In this document: piece after piece, positions 8,380-16,670 of the stretch
Numbering within the stretch: position 1 is the first letter of the stretch
How the letters are laid out: each line of letters begins with the position of its first letter
Position numbers and translations under genes: made by a program
The notes under the pieces: generated by a model
Databases searched by the model: none
What the model saw: only the letters and a program-made list of their open reading frames with translations
Told to the model about the DNA's origin: nothing
Assembly (NCBI RefSeq): GCF_900142415.1
Contig: NZ_FRAU01000003.1
Span: forward strand, 250,307-314,306
Origin: Rhodothermus profundi
GTDB lineage: Bacteria > Bacteroidota > Rhodothermia > Rhodothermales > Rhodothermaceae
Reading direction: 5' to 3'
DNA length: 64,000 nt

Positions 8380-10383
8380 CTACGGTAGTACCTGAATGAC
8401 CAGGGAATCAGCCGACAACTCAGTCACCGGAGCCGTCAGCGTGGTGTCTGGGAACAGAAAATTGAGCAAGAACTGGTTCACCTTTCGGTAGCAGAGTCGG
8501 GCCTTTACGTGCAACTGACGGACGCCCGAGGGCACCGTAAACGCGTAACGGGCCTGATCGGCATAGCCCGGGAACATAGCCCGTTTATAGCGCACGCCCA
8601 CCATCTCCCAGAGGTTGTGCCGGTCGATCAGGTTGCCGTAGCGGTCCACGGGCTCTGCTTTAAAGACAAAGGAGCCCGGTTCGATGAAGGCGCGGTCGTC
8701 GAGCCGTCCGCTGGCAAACACCTCCCGGCCCTGCTCGTCGGTCACCACCAGTTCAACCCATGCCTGGATGATGTCCAGCGGCCCCGTCGGGAAATCATGG
8801 CCAGCTTTGTTATTCAGCAGCGCTACTTCTATGGTGATTGACTCGCCAGACCGGACACGGGTCGGCGCCAGCACCTGGATGGGGATGACCGGTCCGTTAC
8901 GCCACTTGTCAGCAATTTCTGGAATGTCGATCTCACCGCGAAGCCACTGCTCGACCAGCCGAGCCTGTTCTTTTCCGCCTGGTAGTTCCAGATGCGCCGG
9001 AATGAACTGGTTAGCACCCAGAAAACGATGGCTGCGGTGCTTGCCATCATCCGGCGAGCGGTTGTAGTCGAGCGCGTCACCCCGAGCCGGATCGAACGAA
9101 TCGACCAGGGGCATATGGCATTCCCGGCACTCAATGGTCTTGGCAGGATCGCCCGGATGATTCCAGCGGCTCTTGCGCCAGTTGTCGTACTGATTCTGCA
9201 GTTGAACCCATCCAACGTTGTTGATTTCTTCATCCACAAATTGCTTGTGGCAGGCCCCGCAGAATTCCGGGCTTTTGAACATGCGGCGGCTGAGGCTCTC
9301 GACGTGATGCTTTGGATAGGAGCGGATTAAAAAATTGCTAATCCATACGCCCACCCCGCTTGTATCTCGCTCGAACAAGTAGGGCTCGGGCGCATGAATC
9401 ACATAGTCTGCGTTGCCGCGCACGTCCACTTCCCGGATGGCATGACAGGTCACACACGAAACCCCTTCCTGCAGTCCGATAGGATTGGTCAGGTCATCGC
9501 GGAAAAGATTTTTCGTGCCGCTGAAAAGCGAGATCGGATCGTGGCATCCCCCACAGTAACGGGTTGATTCTGCGCCGTTTTGCGTCCCCATGACGTGCTG
9601 CACCCGACGAAACAGAGGATCTACGGCCGCATACCGGTGTGCGCTGGGCAGCCACTCCTGGTAAATCTGCTCGTGGCAGCCTGAACGCCCGCACGAGGCG
9701 GAGCCTCCCAGCATCTCAGCAGGGATAGCCTTGTTGTTTACGGTGCGCGCCAGGCTCGGCGCAAAAGGGCGGTCAGGCCCGTAGAGATAGCTATAGTCCG
9801 AAGGCAGATCCACATAGCGCACCGGCGCCCGATAGACATAAGCCAGGGCCACAACTACGCCAAACAGGCCCAGCGTCAGTCCGGTCACCGCCATCGAAAA
9901 GTGCCGCTGCGCCACCAAGACTGGCCGCATTGCTTCCCGCTTACGAGCGCGATGGTCGCGCACCATGATCCAGACCACGTGCGGCACAACGGTAACGATC
10001 AATGCGAAGGTAGCCCAGAGGTGCACCCGGCTCCATCCGTAGTGAATGCGCGTTCCCCAGAGCGCCTGTCCTGTTAGAACCAGCCCTGATACAATAGCGA
10101 CCAGCGTTGCGCCCATTCCGGCATAGCCCAGTACCACGAGATGATTCCAGGGCATGCGCCGGTAAACCCACCAGTGCCGCCCCTGATACCACAGGTAAGG
10201 CACTGTGAACACCAGCCCACCTGCCGTATGCAGCAGCACGATAACCTGACTGGACACGCTAAAAGGCAACAGGTAGATGCCCAGACCACTGATCGTCTCA
10301 AACAAGAGCAAGCCGCCTACCCACCACAGCAGACGACGCTGCCATTCTTGCGCCCGAGGATGGTCCGATTGCATAGCGTGCAT
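8380..10383 (-). CDS. Membrane-anchored multihaem c-type cytochrome with b-type-like membrane domain
   Basis: A 667-residue protein. Residues 1-190 hold about five membrane segments (near 19-40, 45-66, 82-105, 120-141, 163-184) with histidines H52, H121 and H135 inside or at the edges of helices, as in diheme b-type domains. The outside part carries five haem c sites: CGRSGCH (231-237, the CX4CH form), CGGCH (277), CVTCH (310), CGACH (375) and CRECH (419). It resembles cytochrome c554-like proteins. A beta-rich C-terminal domain follows from about residue 470. Inferred role: quinol oxidation at the membrane and electron transfer to periplasmic haems. ATG 10374 is an alternative start. First gene of a three-gene operon. 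Confidence 0.9.
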   Translation of the reverse strand: MHAMQSDHPRAQEWQRRLLWWVGGLLLFETISGLGIYLLPFSVSSQVIVLLHTAGGLVFTVPYLWYQGRHWWVYRRMPWNHLVVLGYAGMGATLVAIVSGLVLTGQALWGTRIHYGWSRVHLWATFALIVTVVPHVVWIMVRDHRARKREAMRPVLVAQRHFSMAVTGLTLGLFGVVVALAYVYRAPVRYVDLPSDYSYLYGPDRPFAPSLARTVNNKAIPAEMLGGSASCGRSGCHEQIYQEWLPSAHRYAAVDPLFRRVQHVMGTQNGAESTRYCGGCHDPISLFSGTKNLFRDDLTNPIGLQEGVSCVTCHAIREVDVRGNADYVIHAPEPYLFERDTSGVGVWISNFLIRSYPKHHVESLSRRMFKSPEFCGACHKQFVDEEINNVGWVQLQNQYDNWRKSRWNHPGDPAKTIECRECHMPLVDSFDPARGDALDYNRSPDDGKHRSHRFLGANQFIPAHLELPGGKEQARLVEQWLRGEIDIPEIADKWRNGPVIPIQVLAPTRVRSGESITIEVALLNNKAGHDFPTGPLDIIQAWVELVVTDEQGREVFASGRLDDRAFIEPGSFVFKAEPVDRYGNLIDRHNLWEMVGVRYKRAMFPGYADQARYAFTVPSGVRQLHVKARLCYRKVNQFLLNFLFPDTTLTAPVTELSADSLVIQVLP

Positions 10384-10491
10384 TTTTGTATGGCCACTCC
10401 AAAATGTATTTAATTATACTTTATCTTAAATTGGAAAGTAAGCCTCCGATCCTTTTGCGTCAAGAGCATGCAATTCGTTGAGATGTAACCT

Positions 10492-10517
10492 CCATGCTTT
10501 GCTTACGTAAAGCATGG
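10492..10517. promoter_or_regulatory. Perfect inverted repeat in the divergent promoter region of the cytochrome and efflux operons
   Basis: CCATGCTTT and AAAGCATGG are separated by eight bases and form a 9-bp perfect dyad. It lies 46 bases before the adaptor start at 10563 and about 110 bases before the cytochrome gene on the other strand. It could be an operator for a dimeric regulator or an RNA hairpin in the adaptor leader. Function is inference. Confidence 0.4.
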
Positions 10518-10562
10518 CATCGCTGCCCAGAGCAACATGGTGCAACAACTCATGGGAATATC

Positions 10563-11687
10563 ATGAAACGCGCACTCTGGCTACTGACGGGGCTGGTGCT
10601 TGTTGCCGCGCTGGCATTTTTGGTGTTTTCCTCTGACAGTGGACAGGCGGCGGAAACGGTACCGACGGTTACGGTAAGGCGGGGCGAGATTGTTGACAAG
10701 GCGCTGGCGGTTGGGACCATTGAGCCCCGCGTTGAGATCAGCATTAAGTCTCAGGTGGCCGGGGTTGTGCGTCAGTTGTTCGTAGAGGCCGGCGATTATG
10801 TGGAGGCTGGAACGCCCCTTCTGGAGATTCAGCCCAATCCCACTCCCCAGGAGCTTATTGAAGCTGAGCGGCGGCTCCAGTTGCGTGAGCTTGAAGTAGC
10901 AACGCTATATCGAGAATTTCAGCGGCAGCAGCAGCTTTTTGCGCGCAAGCTGATTTCGGAGCAGGAGTACGAGCAGGCCCGTCAGGCGTACGAAGAGGCC
11001 CAGCTCCAGCTTCAGATGGCCCGAGAGCAACTGGCCCTGTTGCGCGAAGGCCGGGTGCGCACCGAGTCGGGCCAGGTGGAGACAGTCGTTCGCGCGCCGA
11101 TCAGCGGCTACATTCTGGAGAAGATGATCGAAGTGGGCGACCCGGTGGTGCCGCTTACCTCCTATCAGGAGGGTACGGTATTGATGACCATGGCAGATAT
11201 GAGCGACCTGGTCTTTCGGGGCACGGTAGACGAAATCGACGTAGGCCGCCTTCAGGAGGGCATGACGGCCCAGATCAAGATCGGTGCGTTGCCGCAGGCG
11301 CAGGTAACCGGTCGCCTGTCGAAAATCTGGCTCAAAGCCCGAAAAGAAGAAAATACCACAGTTTTTCCGGTGGAAATTGAAATCATCGAGGCCGTTATGC
11401 GGGACCCGCGCGACCCGGAAGGCGCTCCTCGTCCGCTGGTACTTCGGGCCGGGTACTCGGCTAACGCAGAAATCATTATCGAAAAACGCGAAAACGTCCT
11501 TCTTATTCCGGAGCGTGTGATCACCTACAGCGGTGACACGGCGCGCGTGACAGTGGTGCTTCCGGACGGCACGACCGAAACGCGCGTCATCCAGACCGGC
11601 CTCAGCGACGCGCTGCACGTCGAAGTAGTAGCAGGACTGGAGGAAGGCATGAAGGTGCAGGAAAAACCGCTACCGCAAATTCAATGA
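10563..11687 (+). CDS. Periplasmic adaptor (membrane fusion) protein of a MacA/HlyD-type exporter
   Basis: A 374-residue protein. ATG 10563 is preferred over the in-frame ATG 10494 because it begins directly with the signal/anchor MKRALWLLTGLVLVAALAFL. Next come a barrel-sandwich lipoyl half (VEISIKSQVAGVVRQLFVEA, GDYVEAGTPLLEI), a coiled-coil hairpin rich in E, Q and L (about 100-160), the second lipoyl half (VVRAPISGYILEKMIEVGDP) and beta-barrel domains. Family role: links an inner-membrane MacB-like permease to an outer-membrane channel. Two permease genes follow at once (four bases, then six), but there is no ATPase and no TolC-like gene in the window. Confidence 0.92.
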   Translation: MKRALWLLTGLVLVAALAFLVFSSDSGQAAETVPTVTVRRGEIVDKALAVGTIEPRVEISIKSQVAGVVRQLFVEAGDYVEAGTPLLEIQPNPTPQELIEAERRLQLRELEVATLYREFQRQQQLFARKLISEQEYEQARQAYEEAQLQLQMAREQLALLREGRVRTESGQVETVVRAPISGYILEKMIEVGDPVVPLTSYQEGTVLMTMADMSDLVFRGTVDEIDVGRLQEGMTAQIKIGALPQAQVTGRLSKIWLKARKEENTTVFPVEIEIIEAVMRDPRDPEGAPRPLVLRAGYSANAEIIIEKRENVLLIPERVITYSGDTARVTVVLPDGTTETRVIQTGLSDALHVEVVAGLEEGMKVQEKPLPQIQ

Positions 11688-11691
11688 GGCC

Positions 11692-12924
11692 ATGCGCTGG
11701 CTGCCCACCCTGGAGCAGTTACTACACGATTTGAAGGCGCAGCGGCTGCGCACGACGCTTACGGTCCTGGGGATTACCTGGGGCACCGTGGCCGTCGTGG
11801 TGCTCCTGGCCTTTGGCGTGGGCTTTGAGCGGCAGACGCGCAAGAACATGCACGGCATGGGCGAAGGCATTGTCGTGCTCTTTGCCGGTGTAACCACCCG
11901 GCCTTTTCAGGGATACCCCGACGGCCGGCCTATTCGACTCCGCGAGGAGGATGCCTGGCTGCTTCAGCGCGAAATTCCGGCGATTGCTGCCATCAGCCCT
12001 GAATACCTGAACCGCCAGACACCGGTGCGGCGAGGCCGTGCCATCACCAATCCAGCTATTACCGGTGTTTATCCAGCGTATGGACACCTGCGCAACATCA
12101 TTCCAGAGCCGGGCGGACGCTTTTTGAACGAACAGGATTTGAAGCGACGTCGCCGGGTCGTCGTGCTGGGAGATCAGGTGAAACAATTACTATTTGGCAG
12201 CGAAAATGCGGTAGGTCAGCAGATCTACATTGGTCAGACGCCCTTTCTGGTGGTGGGCGTCATGCAACCCAAAACGCAGGCCAACTCCTATTACGCACGC
12301 GACGCCGACCGCATTTTTATTCCAGCTTCGACGTTCCGCGTGCTCTTTGGCGATCGCTACGTAAACAACCTGGTCTATCGCCCCGTTGACCCGGACCTCA
12401 GTCCGCAGATAAAACGGGCCGTCTATACGACTCTGGGGCGCCGCTACCGCTTTGATCCTGCCGACGAAGACGCCCTGGGCATGTGGGATACCAACGAAGC
12501 AGACCGATTCGTCAAGTATTTCTTCCTGGGGTTCAATCTGTTCATGGGACTGATCGGCAGCTTTACGCTGACGGTGGGAGGCATTGGCGTAGCCAACATC
12601 ATGTATGTGGTAGTGCAGGAGCGCACGCGGGAGATCGGCATCAAACGAGCCGTGGGTGCCCGGCGCCGGGACATCCTGGGACCGTTCTTCTTAGAAACGT
12701 TCCTGATCGTAGCGATAGGCGCATTGCTGGGATTCTTTATCGCTTACGGCCTCATCCAGATAGCAAGCGCCCTGCCGTTCCAGGAAGCAATAGGGCGCCC
12801 GGAGCTCTCTCCAGCGGTCGTTATCGTAACGGTGGGCTTGTTGCTTCTGATCGCCCTGCTGGCGGGCTACTTTCCGGCCCGTCGCGCTGCTCGCCTTGAC
12901 CCTGTGGAATGCCTTCGTCACTAA
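11692..12924 (+). CDS. MacB/FtsX-like ABC exporter permease, first copy
   Basis: A 410-residue permease with the MacB architecture: a first membrane helix after an amphipathic start (TTLTVLGITWGTVAVVVLLA), a large periplasmic MacB-PCD domain (about 50-270, including GRFLNEQDLKRRRRVVVLGD and VGQQIYIGQTPFLVVGVM), then three membrane helices in the FtsX domain with the coupling motif RTREIGIKRAVGARRRDI and the end ARRAARLDPVECLRH. No nucleotide-binding domain is fused to it. It is clearly paralogous to the next gene, so the pair probably makes a heterodimer. Substrate unknown; family members export peptides, lipoproteins or small toxic molecules. Confidence 0.92.
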   Translation: MRWLPTLEQLLHDLKAQRLRTTLTVLGITWGTVAVVVLLAFGVGFERQTRKNMHGMGEGIVVLFAGVTTRPFQGYPDGRPIRLREEDAWLLQREIPAIAAISPEYLNRQTPVRRGRAITNPAITGVYPAYGHLRNIIPEPGGRFLNEQDLKRRRRVVVLGDQVKQLLFGSENAVGQQIYIGQTPFLVVGVMQPKTQANSYYARDADRIFIPASTFRVLFGDRYVNNLVYRPVDPDLSPQIKRAVYTTLGRRYRFDPADEDALGMWDTNEADRFVKYFFLGFNLFMGLIGSFTLTVGGIGVANIMYVVVQERTREIGIKRAVGARRRDILGPFFLETFLIVAIGALLGFFIAYGLIQIASALPFQEAIGRPELSPAVVIVTVGLLLLIALLAGYFPARRAARLDPVECLRH

Positions 12925-12930
12925 CGCGCT

Positions 12931-14175
12931 ATGTGGAAAATTCTGCTTCAGGAATTCTGGCACGATCTGAAGGGGCAGCGGCTGCGCGCCTTTCTCACGT
13001 TGTTTGCCATCACCTGGGGCACCCTTTCGGTAGTGTTACTGCTGGCCTTTGGAGAGGGGTTGGGCCGCACGCTGGTTAATGGATTCCTGAACACAGGCGA
13101 TCACATCTTCATGATTTACGGAGGCGAAACCAGCAAAGCGTTCGAAGGACTGCCCAAAGGGCGGCGCATTCGCCTGGTGCGGGAAGACCTAGATCTGTTG
13201 CTCCGCGCCGTGCCCGCATTGGCATCGGGCAGCGTTTCCTATGGACGCTGGGGTACCATCCTGGAGGCCGGCGACGTGCGCACTTCAACCTATATGGAAG
13301 GCGTTGACCCAGCATTTGAGCTGCTACGCCGCGCCTATCCTGTTCGGGGCGGCCGTTTCTTAAACGAGGAGGATCTGCGCCGCAAACGACGCGTCGTGTT
13401 CCTGGGCGATGAACTGGCCCGCCGACTCTTTGGCACGCAGGATCCTGTAGGTCAAACCGTCCACATCGACGGCCTCCCCTTCACCGTCGTGGGCGTCATG
13501 CAGCCCAAGCTGCAGACGACCATGCACAACGGTCCCGATGCCCTGCGGGCCATCATTCCGTCCACCACGTTTGAAGCCATCTACGGCTATCGTTACGTCG
13601 GCCATTTACTGGTGCGCCCTCGCAGCGCAGGCGAAGCAGAACGGGTCAAGCAAGAAATCTATCGCGTGCTGGGCCGCCGCTACCAGTTTGACCCCACCGA
13701 TGAACGTGCGCTTGTCATTTGGGACTTTATCGAGCAGGTTCGCATCCTTAACCGCATCACCCTGGGTATTCAGATTTTCCTGGGACTGGTAGGTGGGCTG
13801 ACGCTCCTCCTGGCCGGTGTAGGGGTAGCCAACATTATGTATGTATCGGTGCGCGAGCGCACGCGTGAGTTTGGCATTAAGCGGGCTCTTGGAGCCCGTC
13901 GGCGTGTCGTGCAGCTTCAAGTGATCTTCGAAGCATTGCTGATTGCGCTTGCAGGCGGCGCCATCGGTCTGTTCATTTCCTGGGCGCTGGTTGAAGCCGT
14001 GCGCCATCTTCCTGCTAAAGAAGGGGCGCTAGAATTTCTGGCCAATCCTGTTCTTTCCTTACCCATTGCTCTGCTGACCGTAGGCCTGTTGACCTTGATC
14101 GGGCTGGCAGCCGGTCTCTTCCCGGCCCGTCGCGCCGCTCGGGTCGATCCCGTTGAAGCGCTGCGCTACGAGTAA
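12931..14175 (+). CDS. MacB/FtsX-like ABC exporter permease, second copy
   Basis: A 414-residue permease with the same layout as its upstream neighbour: a helix near residues 20-45 (FLTLFAITWGTLSVVLLLAF), a periplasmic domain with GRFLNEEDLRRKRRVVFLGD, and a three-helix FtsX domain with RTREFGIKRALGARRRVV and the end ARRAARVDPVEALRYE. The two share order, length and many exact stretches and so arose by tandem duplication. It begins six bases after the first permease stop. The ATPase that must power them is not in this window. No terminator was seen in the 220 bases before glnA. Confidence 0.92.
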   Translation: MWKILLQEFWHDLKGQRLRAFLTLFAITWGTLSVVLLLAFGEGLGRTLVNGFLNTGDHIFMIYGGETSKAFEGLPKGRRIRLVREDLDLLLRAVPALASGSVSYGRWGTILEAGDVRTSTYMEGVDPAFELLRRAYPVRGGRFLNEEDLRRKRRVVFLGDELARRLFGTQDPVGQTVHIDGLPFTVVGVMQPKLQTTMHNGPDALRAIIPSTTFEAIYGYRYVGHLLVRPRSAGEAERVKQEIYRVLGRRYQFDPTDERALVIWDFIEQVRILNRITLGIQIFLGLVGGLTLLLAGVGVANIMYVSVRERTREFGIKRALGARRRVVQLQVIFEALLIALAGGAIGLFISWALVEAVRHLPAKEGALEFLANPVLSLPIALLTVGLLTLIGLAAGLFPARRAARVDPVEALRYE

Positions 14176-14313
14176 GTACTTGATTGGGATCGGCCAGAAT
14201 TGCCGCTCATGTCGCCTTACGCTCCCCTTTTTCCTGCTTTAATACCGCCCAATTGTCTTTTTTAAAAATTAGGCACAGTCCTTGTTTATTTGTAATTTTA
14301 AGAAAATATCCTA

Positions 14314-14342
14314 TTGACACCTAAGTTTATATGGTTTATATT
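14314..14342 (+). promoter_or_regulatory. Sigma70-type promoter of glnA
   Basis: TTGACA (14314-14319), a 17-base spacer, then TATATT (14337-14342), within an AT-rich 150-base stretch. The -35 is perfect and the spacing optimal. It leaves a leader of roughly 45 bases to ATG 14396. No obvious NtrC-like or riboswitch element was seen in the leader. Confidence 0.75.
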
Positions 14343-14395
14343 GCCGCCAGCCTATTAAAAGCGTCACCCCTAATCACCAAAAACAAAAAATACCT

Positions 14396-15847
14396 ATGGC
14401 ACCGCCGTTGATTGCCGAGATGCCTGTAGAGACCCGCAAGCAAGCGATCCAGAAAGTATTCGAGCTGATCGAAAAGGAAGGGGCCCAGATGGTCGATATT
14501 CGTTTTGTTGACTTTCTGGGCCAGCAGCAGCACTTTTCGATCCCGGCCAACCAGTTCGAGCCTGACCATTTTGACGAAGGCGTAGGCTTTGACGGTTCGT
14601 CGATCCGGGGTTGGAAGAGCATTCACGAGTCCGACATGCTGGTCATTCCCGATCCGACGACCGCTTTTATCGATCCGTTCTTTCAGCACAAGACCGTTGT
14701 GCTCATTGGTGAAATTCATGAGCCGGGCACCTTGGAGCCCTTTCCCCGCTGCCCCCGCGGCATCGCCCGTCGCGCCGAGCAGTTCCTGAAGCAGCAGGGC
14801 ATTGCCGACGTAGCCTACTTCGGTCCAGAGGCAGAGTTTTTCGTATTCGACCACGCTTCATTCGATGAAGGCCCCAACCACGCCTTCTACAAGATTGACT
14901 CGGATGAGGGGGCCTGGAACCGCGGCCGTCATGACAGCCTGGGCTACAAGCCCACGACCAAGGGCGGCTACTTCCCGGTACCGCCGACAGACTCGCTCCA
15001 GAATCTGCGGGCGGAGATGGTGCTGCACATGGAAGCTATTGGCATTCCCGTTGAGTGCCAGCACCACGAGGTGGCTTCCGGCGGCCAGTGCGAGATCGAC
15101 TTTCGCTTCCAGCCGCTGCTGAAGTGCGCCGACACGCTGATGAACTACAAATACATTGTCAAAAATACGGCCTGGAAGTACGGCAAGACGGTAACGTTCA
15201 TGCCCAAGCCGATCTTCGGAGACAACGGCTCGGGCATGCATACGCACATCTCGCTATGGAAGGATGAGCAGCCGCTGTTCTTCGGAGACAAGTATGCTGG
15301 CTTGAGCCAGGAGGCACTCTGGTTCATTGGGGGCATTCTGCATCACGCGCCGGCTGTCATTGCCTTTACCAATCCCACCTCGAACTCCTTCCGCCGTCTG
15401 GTACCTGGCTTTGAGGCTCCGGTGAACCTGGTCTATTCGGCTCGTAACCGTAGCGCGGCTATCCGCATTCCGGTCTACTCCAACAGCCCCAAGGCCAAGC
15501 GGATTGAAGCGCGCTTCCCGGACCCGTCCTGCAATCCGTACCTGGCCTTCTCCGCGCTGCTGCTGGCCGGGCTGGACGGCATCCGCAACCAGATTGACCC
15601 GGGGCAGCCCATCGACAAAGACATCTATCACCTGTCGCCGGAGGAACAGGCCGCCCTGCCGCAGGCGCCCAAGTCACTTGAAGAAGCGCTCGAGGCGCTT
15701 GAAAAGGACCATGAGTTCCTGCTGCAGGGAGGTGTCTTTACGGAAGACGTAATTGAGGCCTGGATTCAGTACAAGTACGACAACGAGGTGCAGCAGCTCC
15801 GGATGCGTCCGCATCCGTACGAATTCTCGCTGTACTTCGACGTGTAA
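14396..15847 (+). CDS. glnA: Glutamine synthetase, type I
   Basis: A 483-residue enzyme making glutamine from glutamate, ammonia and ATP; dodecameric and cytoplasmic. Recognised by the beta-grasp N-domain ([30 protein letters not shown]), the metal-binding AEFFVFD, the ATP-loop [18 protein letters not shown], and the glutamate-site NRSAAIRIP and [19 protein letters not shown]. In place of the NLYDLP adenylylation motif it reads DIYHLSPEE. The tyrosine is kept but the surroundings differ, so control by adenylylation is uncertain. It is a single-gene unit: strong promoter in front, strong terminator behind. Confidence 0.97.
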   Translation: MAPPLIAEMPVETRKQAIQKVFELIEKEGAQMVDIRFVDFLGQQQHFSIPANQFEPDHFDEGVGFDGSSIRGWKSIHESDMLVIPDPTTAFIDPFFQHKTVVLIGEIHEPGTLEPFPRCPRGIARRAEQFLKQQGIADVAYFGPEAEFFVFDHASFDEGPNHAFYKIDSDEGAWNRGRHDSLGYKPTTKGGYFPVPPTDSLQNLRAEMVLHMEAIGIPVECQHHEVASGGQCEIDFRFQPLLKCADTLMNYKYIVKNTAWKYGKTVTFMPKPIFGDNGSGMHTHISLWKDEQPLFFGDKYAGLSQEALWFIGGILHHAPAVIAFTNPTSNSFRRLVPGFEAPVNLVYSARNRSAAIRIPVYSNSPKAKRIEARFPDPSCNPYLAFSALLLAGLDGIRNQIDPGQPIDKDIYHLSPEEQAALPQAPKSLEEALEALEKDHEFLLQGGVFTEDVIEAWIQYKYDNEVQQLRMRPHPYEFSLYFDV

Positions 15848-15864
15848 GCTAAAGGGCCATCCAG

Positions 15865-15906
15865 GGCGAGGGAGCAGGCGCCATGGCTTGCTCCCTCGCC
15901 TTTTTT
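15865..15906 (+). terminator. Rho-independent terminator of glnA
   Basis: GGCGAGGGAGCA pairs with TGCTCCCTCGCC in a perfect 12-bp stem with a 12-base loop, followed by six T. It starts 18 bases after the glnA stop and ends just before the convergent lipoprotein gene. The T-run is on the + strand only. Confidence 0.92.
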
Positions 15907-15908
15907 AT

Positions 15909-16670
15909 TTACGGCACGCAAAGCACAACAAAAGAAGTCGTAATGATCGGTTTATCAATATCATACGGCTGCTCGTCTGATACCGAACGCACGTGCAACA
16001 TAGGCCAGAGGCGTTCTCCGCAGGAAACAGTTTCTTCGGGAAAGAGCTTAACTTCCACCTGCCGATGAATGCCTGGCTCCAACGGCTTGCGCGCAATAAC
16101 ACCCGGGACTTTCGGTCGATTACCAGCATCTCGATGAATGACCAGATCGGCAGGTTCTCCCACCCCTACCTCTTCGATGATCACCGTCCGGTTAACGACC
16201 TCTTGATCTTCGACCACAATCCATCCGTCCGTTACCTCTCCTCCCTTAAAAAGGAAAAAGCGTGCTTCCACCGGCTGCTGATCCACCATAAAGGGACGAT
16301 CCACCTCGGGTTCAAACTGACCAATGCGTCCAAGATCGCGGTAGAGCATTGCCGAACACCAGGCCACTTCATAATCGCCCAGGGTAAGCGCATAAGGCAC
16401 CGGCAGGTTCAGCCGGATCCCCTCCGCTACAGCCGCCACACCGGCCAATTGCGGTGCTTGATCAATGCGTCGAACGACCACCCATCCATGCTCCGGCGCC
16501 ACCACCTTTTTGATTTTTACCTGCTGGTTGACCAGCATCTGGTTTCCCGCCACAATCTGAGGCGTTAACACCGGCTCCTGGGCGGCATCACAACCGGTCA
16601 GTACCCCGACCAGCAGCCAGCCGACCCACTTGCAGCGCAGCGTATTCCTTCCCCTCATGGCGACGTTCAT
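15909..16670 (-). CDS. Lipoprotein with two DUF7282-like domains
   Basis: A 253-residue protein. The start at 16670 overlaps the preceding gene's stop in ATGA; ATG 16658 is an alternative. A lipobox (VGVLTGC, cysteine near residue 27) follows the signal. The mature part is two copies of one unit: VKIKKVVAPEHGWVVVRRID and VIIEEVGVGEPADLVIHRDA. Each is followed by a 'V-x-E-G/E-P-G' turn and a strand ending in an L-W/ML segment. This pattern resembles DUF7282, an extracytoplasmic domain of unknown function; that family call is from memory of its pattern. It is co-transcribed with the BNR-repeat protein, so it is probably an outer-surface or periplasmic accessory. Confidence 0.8.
   Translation of the reverse strand: MNVAMRGRNTLRCKWVGWLLVGVLTGCDAAQEPVLTPQIVAGNQMLVNQQVKIKKVVAPEHGWVVVRRIDQAPQLAGVAAVAEGIRLNLPVPYALTLGDYEVAWCSAMLYRDLGRIGQFEPEVDRPFMVDQQPVEARFFLFKGGEVTDGWIVVEDQEVVNRTVIIEEVGVGEPADLVIHRDAGNRPKVPGVIARKPLEPGIHRQVEVKLFPEETVSCGERLWPMLHVRSVSDEQPYDIDKPIITTSFVVLCVP

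Noticed and set aside
7083-8399. A 438-codon open frame on the + strand opposite the FG-GAP gene
   Set aside because: It is antisense to a gene with strong repeat motifs. The periodic GC-rich repeats keep the opposite frame open; its translation has no domain or signal and is repetitive.
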